From JANQOH01 sp965201155 (lineage in GTDB: Bacteria > Pseudomonadota > Alphaproteobacteria > UBA7887): DNA of 64,000 nt. The notes beneath the pieces were generated by a model that did not search any database, had not been told where the DNA came from, and worked only from the letters and a program-made list of their open reading frames with translations. Shown here one piece after another: positions 1 through 8,743 of this stretch; position 1 is the stretch's first letter, and every line of letters begins with the position of its first letter. Both the position numbers and the translations under genes were made by a program. Location of the stretch: assembly GCA_965201155.1 (NCBI GenBank), contig OZ241752.1:1674001-1738000 (forward strand), written 5' to 3'.

Positions 1-1047
1 GCTGCGGCGATCGCGGCGCTTGAAGCACAGCATGAAGCGGACATGATGGCGCTGCGAGCCGAGCATGCCACGGCGATGGCAACGCTGGAAGACAGTCATG
101 CCGCAGCGATCATGGCGCTTGACATGAAGGTTGCCGGGCTTGAAGCGGAGATAATGGAGTTGCGGCACCCGACCGCGGACGCGGAGGCCATGATGATGGC
201 CAAGGCGCTAAGCAGGGGGATGACGCTAAGGAATACGATCACTAGTCCCGAGGCGCTTCAGACAAGACTCGCCACGGGATATCTGATGACGGGCAATAAT
301 ATGGGCCCTCTTGGTGACGAATTTTCAGGAGAAGGAGAATACCAGCGCACTGAGCACCTTAAAGCCGACGGCAGCCATTTTAAAGAAACGACGCTGGCAT
401 ATTGGTCCAACCAGGAGTCGACCTTGGATGATGACTACATCCAGTTCGGTTACTGGCTTACGAGCACGACCAAAAACGGCATGGAGTCCTACACGGAGGT
501 CGGCAGTTTCTACACGGGAGGCAACGCCCAGGATAACAGCAGCCTCCAGGGAATGGCGAAATATGCAGGTCCGGCGACGGGGCACTATGTGAAAAAGTCC
601 TTTTCTCCTGAGGGCAATGCGGTCCCGACCTCGTCCGGCGAGTTCACGGCTGATGCCATGTTGACAGCCTATTTCGGCGGGCCTGATGTCGCAATGAACA
701 AGCATTTCAGTATCGCGGGTGAGGTGACCAACTTCATGGACGACGGAATGGCCATTGACTCGAGGTGGTCATTGATGCTGATGGGTGGATTGAACGAAGG
801 CGTACGTGCCAAGTACTCCCCCTTTATGATGACAGGCGTCAATAAGGCGATGACGAAATCCGGTATCAAGGGTGACATGAGTATGGCGGGCAACCTTCAC
901 GGCAGGCTGCTCGGCAAACCGGATATGACAATGACGCCCACGGATGCGACCGACAATTACCCGTCTGCAGCAGCTTTCCGGTTCGACGGGCACTTCATGA
1001 ACGGGCATGTCGTCGGCGCTGCCGGCCTCACGATGATGACAGAATAA
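1..1047 (+). CDS. TbpB-like beta-barrel protein with helical repeat region (5' end outside window)
   Basis: The frame is open from base 1, so the true start lies upstream; the first ATG in the window is at 43. The first 65 or so residues are an alanine-, glutamate- and methionine-rich helix with recurring units of the form AAxxALExxHxA, probably coiled coil. The rest is a beta-rich domain with the pattern of transferrin-binding-protein-like solute-binding proteins: a GEFTADAMLTAYFGG segment, then a strand like FSIAGEVTNF, and near the C-terminus AAAFRFDGHFMNGHVVGAAG, which resembles the last strands of the TbpB barrel. It ends in a stop at 1045-1047. Such proteins are usually surface or periplasmic lipoproteins; export cannot be judged here because the N-terminus is missing. 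Ligand unknown. The barrel call is by pattern, not by search. Confidence 0.7.
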   Translation, partial: AAAIAALEAQHEADMMALRAEHATAMATLEDSHAAAIMALDMKVAGLEAEIMELRHPTADAEAMMMAKALSRGMTLRNTITSPEALQTRLATGYLMTGNNMGPLGDEFSGEGEYQRTEHLKADGSHFKETTLAYWSNQESTLDDDYIQFGYWLTSTTKNGMESYTEVGSFYTGGNAQDNSSLQGMAKYAGPATGHYVKKSFSPEGNAVPTSSGEFTADAMLTAYFGGPDVAMNKHFSIAGEVTNFMDDGMAIDSRWSLMLMGGLNEGVRAKYSPFMMTGVNKAMTKSGIKGDMSMAGNLHGRLLGKPDMTMTPTDATDNYPSAAAFRFDGHFMNGHVVGAAGLTMMTE

Positions 1048-1476
1048 TCAAGCGCGGTTCCGCACGGCTACGACCCCCCGGAATGCCGGAGCATGATCAT
1101 CAGCGATCGTGTTCCGGCCGGTGGAAATCCCGGGTGAGCCGAGCGCGCGCTTCTTTCTGAAACCTGTTTTGCGTCCCCAGTTGAGCCCGTCTGTCGGACG
1201 CAAAGCTGGAAGGGCGGCATAGGTCGCCCTTCCTTCCCGTGCATGCCGCCTTCGGCTGCAGGGAAACAGGCTTTCTCACATCAAGTGGCAGCGACACGGT
1301 TGTGTCAGGGCTGCCTGCCTGCCTGCCGGGTTACCGGCACTTCGAAAACCCGTTCTGCGGCGAACCTGTTCCGTGTCGTCTTGAAGGCGGGCGGAAACGG
1401 GCGCACAATTGTGCGCTGTGGCTACCGGGGGCCGTGATGCGCCGGGGTCGCCTGGAACGAGAAGCGGGGAGCGGGG
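1048..1476. other. Intergenic stretch, no gene seen
   Basis: These 429 bases separate the TbpB-like gene from panE. No frame has convincing coding character. The only structure I see is the hairpin listed at 1208-1233. Confidence 0.5.
1208..1233 (+). terminator. Possible terminator hairpin
   Basis: A 9-bp perfect stem (ggaagggcg / cgcccttcc) encloses an 8-base loop and is followed by a pyrimidine stretch (ttccc) rather than a clean T tract. It may terminate transcription from the TbpB-like gene, but it lies 160 bases past that gene's stop. Confidence 0.35.
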
Positions 1477-2400
1477 ATGAAAATCGCAGTGATCGGCGCG
1501 GGGGCCATGGGGTCCGTCTATGCGGGGCTGCTGGCGGATGCCGGAAACGACGTGTGGGCGGTGGATGTCTGGCCGCAGCATGTCGAGGCGATTCAACGGG
1601 ACGGGCTGCGTATCGAAGGCGCAAGCGGCGACCGCACCGTATCTCTCAAGGCCACCTCGGATGCGGGCGAAGTGGGGGTTTGCGATCTTGTGATCATCGC
1701 GACCAAAGCGCGGCATGTGGCGGACGCCGCCGCCGCTGCGAAGGTGCTGCTGGGGCCGGACACGCCAGTGCTGACGATCCAGAACGGGCTGGGCGGCGGC
1801 GACACGGCGCAGGACGCGCTGGGTAGCGGCCGCGTATGCTTGGGCGTCGCCGGCGGCTTCGGCGCGCGCGTGCTGGCGCCGGGCCATGTCCGCCACGAAG
1901 GCATGGAACTCATCCGCCTCGGCGAGCTTGAAGGGCCGGTGACAGCGCGGCTGGAGCGGATTGCCGGGGTGTGGTCCGATGCCGGCTTCACCGTGCGAAC
2001 CTTTGACGACATTCATCAACTGGTGTGGGAAAAGCTGATCTGCAACGGCACCTACAGCCCGGTCTGCACCCTGACCGACCTGAATATCGGCGAAGTGATC
2101 CACAGCGCCGAGGCCTGGCCGGTGGCAGCGGCCTGCGCGCGTGAAGGGGGCGAGGTGGCGCGGGCAAGAGGCATCACCCTGGGATTTGACGATGCAGTGG
2201 CCTATGCGCGCGATTTCGGCCTGAAGATTCCGGACGGGCGCCCCTCCATGTGGCAGGACCGGAAGGCGGGCAGGCCGTGCGAGATCGATGCCATCAATGG
2301 CGGCATTGCGCGCACCGGGCGCGAATTCGGCGTGGCAACGCCGACGCATGACCTGCTGATCCGCCTGGTCAAGGGCATGGAAGCGGCGATGGGCCTATAG
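1477..2400 (+). CDS. panE: 2-dehydropantoate 2-reductase (ketopantoate reductase)
   Basis: This enzyme reduces 2-dehydropantoate to pantoate with NADPH, a step towards pantothenate and coenzyme A in the cytoplasm. The 307-aa product starts with a Rossmann fold, GAGAMG at residues 7-12, matching the ApbA/PanE N-terminal domain. The motif WEKLICNGTYSPVCTL near residue 184 carries the lysine and asparagine expected in the ApbA C-terminal domain. The start is supported by a purine-rich stretch (gaagcgggga) just upstream. PanE-fold paralogues act on other 2-keto acids, and no other pantothenate gene is nearby, so the substrate is inferred. Confidence 0.82.
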   Translation: MKIAVIGAGAMGSVYAGLLADAGNDVWAVDVWPQHVEAIQRDGLRIEGASGDRTVSLKATSDAGEVGVCDLVIIATKARHVADAAAAAKVLLGPDTPVLTIQNGLGGGDTAQDALGSGRVCLGVAGGFGARVLAPGHVRHEGMELIRLGELEGPVTARLERIAGVWSDAGFTVRTFDDIHQLVWEKLICNGTYSPVCTLTDLNIGEVIHSAEAWPVAAACAREGGEVARARGITLGFDDAVAYARDFGLKIPDGRPSMWQDRKAGRPCEIDAINGGIARTGREFGVATPTHDLLIRLVKGMEAAMGL

Positions 2401-2434
2401 GAGCCTGGCGCCTTTTCGCTTGAAAGGGAACACC

Positions 2435-2596
2435 ATGCTGCTGCCGGAATACATCTCGATCGCGGGAATTGCTGCCGCGCTGGGCCTTTTGTGGGCACTG
2501 CATCGTGACATGGGTGCACTCTCCGGTCGCCTGTCGCGGCTCGAGGGTCTGCTGGAAGGGCTGCGCGACGCGGTCACTGCCCGCGACCGCCAGTAA
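2435..2596 (+). CDS. Small membrane-anchored protein, 53 aa
   Basis: A short gene 34 bases after panE, with a good ribosome site (gaaaggga) 6-7 bases before the ATG. The product has one hydrophobic segment (about residues 6-20, ISIAGIAAALGLLWAL) followed by an amphipathic helix ending in SRLSRLEGLLEGLRDAV. This single-span-plus-short-coiled-coil plan, with an RLEGLLEGL motif, occurs in small unnamed proteins of other proteobacteria. No function can be assigned. It may be co-transcribed with panE. Confidence 0.6.
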   Translation: MLLPEYISIAGIAAALGLLWALHRDMGALSGRLSRLEGLLEGLRDAVTARDRQ

Positions 2597-2812
2597 CATA
2601 CTTGTGTCGGAGGCCGCTTCCTGCGTGCCATCGCCTTCGGCGCCAGTCCCTGGCCGGCGCGTCAAAATCAGCACGTAAATTGCAGCATCCGGTCATGACA
2701 TTCGGGTGACGGCGCTTTATTGTCGCCGGCAGACTGCCGGTCGTGATTTCAGACAGGCAAATCCCATCAATCAGGGGGCGGTCGGCAGGGCGCTGACCGG
2801 GTATTGAGGCAC

Positions 2813-4861
2813 ATGACCACCAAGGACGCATCCGGCCCGCGCAGCTTTGCCTTGATCGGGCCATTTTCGAGCGGCAAATCCAGCCTGCTGGAGAACATGC
2901 TGTTTGCCGCCGGCGCGATTTCGCGCAAGGGGACGATCAAGGAAGGGAACATGGTCGCCGACGGTTCGCCGGAGGCGCGCGCCAGGCAAATGAGCGTCGA
3001 GATCAGCGCCGTGCGGTTCGACTATATGGGGGAAGCGTTCACGGCGCTTGACTGCCCCGGTTCGCTGGAATTCCTGCAGGAAGCGCAGGATGCCGTGATC
3101 GGCGTGGATGCCGCGGTTGTTGTGGTGGAGGCGGATGCCAACCGTGCGGTGGCTCTGGCGCCGCTGCTGCATTTCCTCGACGCACGCCAGATTCCGACGA
3201 TGATGTTCATCAACAAGGTGGACCGCGCGGCCGGCTCGGTGCCGGAGGCGCTGGAAGCGCTGCGCGAGCAGTCGGAACGCCCGCTGATCGCGCGTCAACT
3301 GCCGATCCAGGACGGCGAGTCGGTGAGCGGCTATGTCGACCTGGTGCATGAGCGCGCCTATGCCTACCAGACCGACGCCGCGTCAACGGCGATCGACGTG
3401 CCCGACGTGATGGCTGATGACCAAGAGATGGCGCGCACCGAAATGCTCGAGTCGCTTGCGGATTTCGACGATGCGCTGCTGGAGGCGCTGCTGGAAGACC
3501 AGATACCGTCGAACGCCGAGGTTTTCGAGACGCTGCGGAGCGATTTTCAGCAGGGGCTGGTGATCCCGGTGCTGATCGGCGCCGGCGAACGCCAGCACGG
3601 GGTGCGGCGGCTGCTGAAGGCGCTGCGCCACGACCTGCCCGAAGCAACGGCAACCGCCGGTCGCGCAGGGCTGGAGGAAGAGGATGACGGCGCCGTCATC
3701 GCCCAGGTGCTCAAGACCTACAACACCGCCTCGAGCGGCAAGCTGTCGCTGGCGCGCATATGGCGCGGGGTGCTGAAGGACGGCATGAGCCTGAACGGGC
3801 GCCGCGTGGGCAGCATCAACACGATGTTCGGGCAGGCGGTGAACAAGGTGAGCGAAGCGGGTCCCGGCGACATTGTGGCGCTGGGCCGCATGGAAGGCGT
3901 GCGCACAGGAGATATGCTGTCGTCGGCCGGCACGGCGCCGGAAACGCCGGATGCGCTCGAGGTGGAAGCGCTGAAACCTGTGTATTCGTTCGGCATTCAC
4001 GCCGAGCAGCGCGACGATGAAGTGAAGATGTCGGATGCGCTGGGCAAGCTGCTTGAGGAAGACCGCTCTCTGGTCGCGGAACAGAATGTGGATGTGCAGC
4101 AGCTGCAACTGCGCGGCCAGGGGGAGATGCATATTCGTGTGGCGCTGGACCGCCTGCGCAACAAGTTCAAGCTGCCGCTGGTCACCGATCCGCCGAAAAT
4201 CCCCTACAAGGAGACGATCCGCAAGCGGATCGAGCGGATTCAGGGGCGCCACAAGAAGCAGACCGGCGGGCACGGCCAGTTCGGCGATGTCTTCCTGACG
4301 GTAGGGCCGCGCCCGCGCGGCGAGGGCTTCGAGTTCAAGGATTCGATCGTCGGCGGAGTGGTGCCGAAGCAATATATCCCGGCGGTGCAGAACGGCGTCG
4401 TGGATTATTGCCGCAAGGGGCCTCTCGGTTTTCCGGTGGTGGATATCGGGGTGGACCTTGTGTTCGGCTCGTATCATGCGGTGGACAGTTCGGAAATGGC
4501 ATTCCAGATGGCGGGAAAGATCGCCATGGGTGCGGCCATGCCGAAATGCAACCCAGTGCTGCTGGAGCCGATCTATCATGTTTCGGTGCAGGTTCCGTCG
4601 GCGTTTACGGCGCAGGTGCAGCGGCTGCTTTCCGGGCGGCGGGGGCAGATTCTGGGATTTGAGTCGCGCGACGGGTGGAAAGGCTGGGACCAGGTGACGG
4701 CGCTGCTTCCGCAGGCAGAAATGGCCGACCTGATCATCGAGCTGCGCTCGCTGACGCGGGGCGTGGGAACCTATGACTACCGCTTCGAGAACCTGCAGGA
4801 ACTTTCCGGCAAGCTGGCGGACGATGTGGTGTCCGCAGCCGCCGAGGCGGCGGCGCGCTAG
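2813..4861 (+). CDS. Elongation factor G-like translational GTPase (EF-G paralogue)
   Basis: A 682-aa protein with the five-domain layout of EF-G. The P-loop is GPFSSGKS (residues 16-23), the G3 motif is DCPGS near residue 80 where canonical EF-G has DTPGH, and G4 is NKVD near 134. Domain IV carries the GGHGQFGDVFL and GVVPKQYIPAVQNG segments, and domain V follows to the end. The altered G1 and G3 motifs match the second EF-G-like lineage common in alphaproteobacteria rather than the housekeeping fusA, which normally sits with rpsL/rpsG/tuf; those are not here. The start at 2813 has GAGG 3-6 bases upstream; a TTG at 2804 in the same frame would add three residues. The cellular role of this lineage is not settled. 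Confidence 0.85.
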   Translation: MTTKDASGPRSFALIGPFSSGKSSLLENMLFAAGAISRKGTIKEGNMVADGSPEARARQMSVEISAVRFDYMGEAFTALDCPGSLEFLQEAQDAVIGVDAAVVVVEADANRAVALAPLLHFLDARQIPTMMFINKVDRAAGSVPEALEALREQSERPLIARQLPIQDGESVSGYVDLVHERAYAYQTDAASTAIDVPDVMADDQEMARTEMLESLADFDDALLEALLEDQIPSNAEVFETLRSDFQQGLVIPVLIGAGERQHGVRRLLKALRHDLPEATATAGRAGLEEEDDGAVIAQVLKTYNTASSGKLSLARIWRGVLKDGMSLNGRRVGSINTMFGQAVNKVSEAGPGDIVALGRMEGVRTGDMLSSAGTAPETPDALEVEALKPVYSFGIHAEQRDDEVKMSDALGKLLEEDRSLVAEQNVDVQQLQLRGQGEMHIRVALDRLRNKFKLPLVTDPPKIPYKETIRKRIERIQGRHKKQTGGHGQFGDVFLTVGPRPRGEGFEFKDSIVGGVVPKQYIPAVQNGVVDYCRKGPLGFPVVDIGVDLVFGSYHAVDSSEMAFQMAGKIAMGAAMPKCNPVLLEPIYHVSVQVPSAFTAQVQRLLSGRRGQILGFESRDGWKGWDQVTALLPQAEMADLIIELRSLTRGVGTYDYRFENLQELSGKLADDVVSAAAEAAAR

Positions 4862-4918
4862 CGGCGGGGCAGGAGCCGGGCGCTTGCCGCGCGCCCGGCG
4901 GGCCGCTGCGGGGGCGGG

Positions 4919-5386
4919 ATGAGCGAACTGATCGCCGCGTTGCTGGTGTGGATCGGGCTGAACACACCCTATGACACGGGGGCGGTGGCACACCCGGAAA
5001 TCCGCCTTGTCGATGATATATGCGCCGATGCGGCGCTCGACCGGCATTGCCGGATTGTCGGCTATTACAACCATCACACAGCGGTGATCACTCTCGACCG
5101 GCCGTGGTCGATCACCGATCGCCGCGACCGCAGCGTGCTGTTGCACGAGCTGGTGCACCATGTACAGGCATCGCTGGGAGCATTGGATTTTGATTCACCG
5201 ATGGACCGCTGCCGCGGCGAGTCGGAGGCGTTCGTGCTGATGGCGCTGTGGCTGGCGGCCAATGGCGAGCGGCGGCGGCTCAATGTGCGGCGGGCAAAGC
5301 GCATTGCCTGCGCCGGGCATTTCGCCGGCGGCATCGCCGGCGTCATGAGAGAGTGGAATGACAACAGGGAGGTGCCGCGCCAATGA
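4919..5386 (+). CDS. HELVH-motif protein, possible zinc metalloprotease
   Basis: A 155-aa protein with HELVHH at residues 76-81, the HExxH signature of zinc peptidases, followed by a helix ending CRGESEAFVLMALWLA, where the downstream glutamate of a gluzincin-like site could lie. The N-terminus (ELIAALLVWIGLNTPYDTG) is moderately hydrophobic and could be a weak signal or anchor. It resembles small unnamed HExxH proteins of alphaproteobacteria; I recall the label DUF6647 but cannot confirm it. The gene shares its stop (ATGA, 5383-5386) with the transporter gene that follows, so the two are translationally coupled. Protease activity is inferred from the motif only. Confidence 0.65.
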   Translation: MSELIAALLVWIGLNTPYDTGAVAHPEIRLVDDICADAALDRHCRIVGYYNHHTAVITLDRPWSITDRRDRSVLLHELVHHVQASLGALDFDSPMDRCRGESEAFVLMALWLAANGERRRLNVRRAKRIACAGHFAGGIAGVMREWNDNREVPRQ

Positions 5387-6663
5387 CCTCGCAACGCGCC
5401 CACAAGCGCGCGGTCGCCAGTTGGTGCCTTTTCGACTGGGCCAATTCGCCGTTTCCGACGGTTGTCATCACTTTTGTGTTCGCAGTCTATTTCGAGCGCG
5501 GCATTGTCGGCGATGCAGTGCGGGCTACGGAACTCTGGGGGCAGGCCATCGCCATCAGCGCGCTGGCGGTGGCGGTGGCGGGTCCCATCGCCGGGGCGGC
5601 GGCCGATGTCGGCAGCCGGCGCAAACCCTGGCTCGCCTGCTGCGCCGCACTGATGCTTCTGGGGTGCGCCGGGTTGTGGTTCGCCGCGCCGGGGCCGCAG
5701 TCGATCTGGCTGACGCTGATCCTGGTGGCGGTCGCCAATTTCGGGTTCGAACTCTCCATGGTGTTCTACAACGCCATGCTGCCGGACCTTGCGGGGCGGG
5801 GGCGCATGGGCCGGCTTTCCGGCTGGGCGTGGGCGCTCGGCTATGCGGGCGGCCTGCTCTGTCTGGCGGTCGCGTTATGGGGGCTGGTTCAGGCAGACCC
5901 CCCGCCTTTCGGGCTGGATACCGAACAATCGGAGGAAGTGCGCGCGGTGGCGCTGCTGGTCGCTGGCTGGTTCGTGCTGTTCGGCTGGCCGCTGTTCGCG
6001 TTCACGCCGGACCGTGCGGGCGCGCGCAAGCCGCTCGGCGCCGCGCTGTCGGAAGGCATCGCCGTGCTGGGGCGGACCCTGCGCGAGCTGCGGCGCTACC
6101 GCGAAATCGTCCGCTTTCTCATTGCCCGCATGATCTATACTGACGGCCTCAACACGCTGTTTGCATTCGGCGGAATCTACGCGGCAGGGACGTTCGACAT
6201 GCCGCTGTCGGAAGTGCTGCTGTTTGCCATTGCGCTGAATGTCACTGCCGGGCTGGGCGCGTTCGGCTTTGGCTGGATGGATGACCGGCTGGGCGCGAAA
6301 CTGACGTTGATCGTGTCGTTACTGGCGCTGATAGTTCTCGGCACCGCCATATTGATGGTTCACGATGTGATGTGGTTCTGGATTCTGGGTCTGGCCCTCG
6401 GGGTGTTTGTCGGGCCCACACAGTCAGCCAGCCGCTCGCTGATGGCGCGTTTTGCGCCGAAGGGAATGGAGACGGAAATGTTCGGGCTGTTTGCATTGTC
6501 GGGCAAGGCAACGGCGTTTCTCGGGCCGTGGCTGGTAGCAATGGTGACGGCGGCATGGTCGAGCCAGCGCGTCGGCATGTCAGTGATCATGATCCTGTTG
6601 GCGGCGGGCCTGCTGCTGTTGCTGTTCGTGCGCGAACCGGTCGAGGAAAGGGCGCGGTCATGA
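5383..6663 (+). CDS. UMF1-family MFS transporter (Atg22-like)
   Basis: A 426-aa inner-membrane protein with about twelve hydrophobic spans. The opening RAVASWCLFDWANSPF is diagnostic of the UMF1/Atg22-like branch of the major facilitator superfamily (fungal Atg22 exports amino acids from the vacuole). Other MFS features are the GAAADVGSRRKPWL loop between helices 2 and 3 and the GFGWMDDRLGAKLTL loop in the second half. It sits between the metalloprotease-like gene and hisS with 4-base overlaps on both sides. Substrate unknown; amino-acid efflux is a family-based guess. Confidence 0.85.
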   Translation: MTSQRAHKRAVASWCLFDWANSPFPTVVITFVFAVYFERGIVGDAVRATELWGQAIAISALAVAVAGPIAGAAADVGSRRKPWLACCAALMLLGCAGLWFAAPGPQSIWLTLILVAVANFGFELSMVFYNAMLPDLAGRGRMGRLSGWAWALGYAGGLLCLAVALWGLVQADPPPFGLDTEQSEEVRAVALLVAGWFVLFGWPLFAFTPDRAGARKPLGAALSEGIAVLGRTLRELRRYREIVRFLIARMIYTDGLNTLFAFGGIYAAGTFDMPLSEVLLFAIALNVTAGLGAFGFGWMDDRLGAKLTLIVSLLALIVLGTAILMVHDVMWFWILGLALGVFVGPTQSASRSLMARFAPKGMETEMFGLFALSGKATAFLGPWLVAMVTAAWSSQRVGMSVIMILLAAGLLLLLFVREPVEERARS

Positions 6664-7985
6664 GTACGCCGCCGGGGCCGCCGTCGGGGAGCCGCGACTT
6701 CCTGCCGCGCGACATGCGCGTGCGTGACAGCGTCATCTCACGCGTGAAGCAGTGTTTTGCCGCCCATGGGTTCGAGCCGCTGGATACGCCGGCGTTCGAG
6801 CGCATCGAAGTCCTGTCGGGGAAATATGGCGAGGAGGGCGACAAGCTCATCTTCAAGATTCTCAAGCGCGGCAAGCAGGCAGGTTCGGGCGAGGCGGACA
6901 TGGCGCTGCGCTATGATCTTACGGTTCCCGCAGTGCGGCTGTACGCGCATCGCCGGCACGAATTGCCGCGTGTGTTCAAGCGCTACCAGATTGGCCCGGT
7001 ATGGCGCGGCGAGCGCCCCGGAAGGGGGCGGTTCCGGGAATTCATGCAATGCGATGTCGATATTTTCGGCGCCGCTTCGCGGCTCGCGGACGCTGATGTC
7101 ATCGTGACGCTGTCGGCAGCGCTGGCGGCGCTCGGCCTGGAGGGCGTCACGGTGCGGCTCAACTCCCGCAATGTGCTGCGCGCGCTGATGGCGGCATACG
7201 GAATCGGGGAGGCGCAGCAGGGCGGCGCGGTGACAACGCTCGACAAGCTGGACAAGATCGGCGCGGAGAACATGGCGGCGGAGCTGGTTGCGCAGCGGGG
7301 CGTAACGGCGAAAACGGCGGCGGCGCTGCGGGAGGATATCAGCAGCGGCGAATTTGCCGGCCTGGTGCGCCGGCGGCTGGCGAAGGACCAGGCGGGGCGC
7401 GCCGGCCTGGCGGAAATCGACCAGGTGATCGCGCTGGCGGCGCCGCGGCTCGCCGGCAGCGCGCGCATCGTGTTCGACCCGGTTCTGGCGCGCGGGCTGG
7501 ACTATTATACGGGGCCGATTTTCGAAATTTCCGCGGCCGGCGCAGGCGGCTCGATAGCGGGCGGCGGACGCTATGACGATCTCTGCAGTATGTTCATGAA
7601 GGAGCGCGTGCCGGTCTGCGGCGGTTCGCTGGGGATCGAACGCATATTGGCGCTGCTGGACCCCGACGCTGCGCCCACGCCGCCCCGCGCCTATGTGACG
7701 GTGTGGGATGCGGCTGCGGCGGGGCGCGCTTTCGCCCTGGCGGAGCGTATTCGCGAGGGCGGCATGGCGGCTGAAGTGGACCTGACCGGCGCGCGCCTGG
7801 GGCGGCAGTTTCGCACGGCGCATGAGCGCGGCTGCCGCTTTGCGCTGGTTGAAGGCCCCGACGAACGCGCAGCCGGCGAGATCAGTGTGAAGGACCTGGT
7901 GACGGGCGCGCAGGAATCGGTGCCGGAGACCGGGCTGACGGCATTTCTGCGTGAGCGGGCGGTGGCGGTACCCACCGACGTGTAA
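6660..7985 (+). CDS. hisS: Histidyl-tRNA synthetase
   Basis: This class II aminoacyl-tRNA synthetase charges tRNA-His. The 441-aa product shows SGSRDFLP at the N-terminus, motif 2 (RVFKRYQIGPVWRGERPGRGR) from about residue 104, the histidine-binding LDYYTG near 280, and motif 3 GGSLGIERIL near 320, followed by the anticodon-binding domain. The ATG at 6660 overlaps the stop of the transporter gene (ATGA), and the N-terminus there matches the family length; longer upstream extension would run through the transporter. Confidence 0.95.
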   Translation: MSTPPGPPSGSRDFLPRDMRVRDSVISRVKQCFAAHGFEPLDTPAFERIEVLSGKYGEEGDKLIFKILKRGKQAGSGEADMALRYDLTVPAVRLYAHRRHELPRVFKRYQIGPVWRGERPGRGRFREFMQCDVDIFGAASRLADADVIVTLSAALAALGLEGVTVRLNSRNVLRALMAAYGIGEAQQGGAVTTLDKLDKIGAENMAAELVAQRGVTAKTAAALREDISSGEFAGLVRRRLAKDQAGRAGLAEIDQVIALAAPRLAGSARIVFDPVLARGLDYYTGPIFEISAAGAGGSIAGGGRYDDLCSMFMKERVPVCGGSLGIERILALLDPDAAPTPPRAYVTVWDAAAAGRAFALAERIREGGMAAEVDLTGARLGRQFRTAHERGCRFALVEGPDERAAGEISVKDLVTGAQESVPETGLTAFLRERAVAVPTDV

Positions 7986-8009
7986 CGCCGCCCCGGGGCC
8001 GCTGCGCTG

Positions 8010-8630
8010 TCAGGTCATCGGGATATCGAGGACATGCTCGATGAAGGCGGGGCGCTCGCTCACGCGCGCATACCAGGCTTCGAGGCCGGGCATTGACGGA
8101 CGGTCGTCGATGAGTTCGAACCAGCGGCGCGCAAGGATAGCGAGGGGAATATCGCCCATGGTGAAGCGGTCGCCGGCGAACCAGTCATGGTCCCGGAGCC
8201 GGTTGTCGGCGATCTGCCACACGGCCTTGCCGGTTTCGGTGGCTGCGGCGATGCGCTCCGCGCTGATGCTTCCCGGCTCCCGCACAAGGCCGAAGAAAAT
8301 GGTCGTCACGGGCGCCATGACGGTAGTTTGCTGCCAGTCCATCCAGCGGTCGGCTTCGGCGCGGACGCGCAAGTCTTCGGGCCACAGGCCGCCGGGGTCA
8401 TGCCGGGCGGCGAGATAACGCAGGATGACGTTGCTTTCCCACAATACCAGCCCGTCAACTTCAACTGTCGGCACGCGCGCATTGGGGTTGCGCGCCAGCA
8501 TGTCGGGATCGCGGGTGCGCCCGAACGGCCCGCCGGCGTCTTCGCGGTCATGGTCGAGGCCGAGTTCACCACAGCACCACATGACTTTCTGGACATTCGA
8601 GGAATTGAGCCGTCCCCAGATTTTCAGCAT
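8010..8630 (-). CDS. Glutathione S-transferase family protein
   Basis: A 206-aa cytosolic GST. The N-terminal thioredoxin-like domain has GRLNSSNVQKV (catalytic-serine type region, residues 6-16), the cis-proline ARVPTVEVDG, and the glutathione-contacting WESNVILRYLA. The C-terminal helical domain contains the N-capping segment DWFAGDRFTMGDIPLA. It ends 24 bases from hisS, convergent. The SSN motif is typical of bacterial beta/theta-like GSTs; the substrate cannot be read from sequence. Confidence 0.9.
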   Translation of the reverse strand: MLKIWGRLNSSNVQKVMWCCGELGLDHDREDAGGPFGRTRDPDMLARNPNARVPTVEVDGLVLWESNVILRYLAARHDPGGLWPEDLRVRAEADRWMDWQQTTVMAPVTTIFFGLVREPGSISAERIAAATETGKAVWQIADNRLRDHDWFAGDRFTMGDIPLAILARRWFELIDDRPSMPGLEAWYARVSERPAFIEHVLDIPMT

Positions 8631-8743
8631 CTGTCCTGTTTCTCCCTGCCGTATTTCGTGCGCGGATTTCCCCCGACGCCGGCGCGGCGCCCGCCATTTC
8701 GGGCCGCGCAGCGAAAATCTATCCCCCTGAAGAGGAGAATGCC

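Noticed and set aside
3383..5161. 592-codon minus-strand open frame opposite the EF-G-like gene
   Set aside because: It is the antisense shadow of a clear EF-G homologue in GC-rich DNA; it is His/Arg-rich and matches no family.
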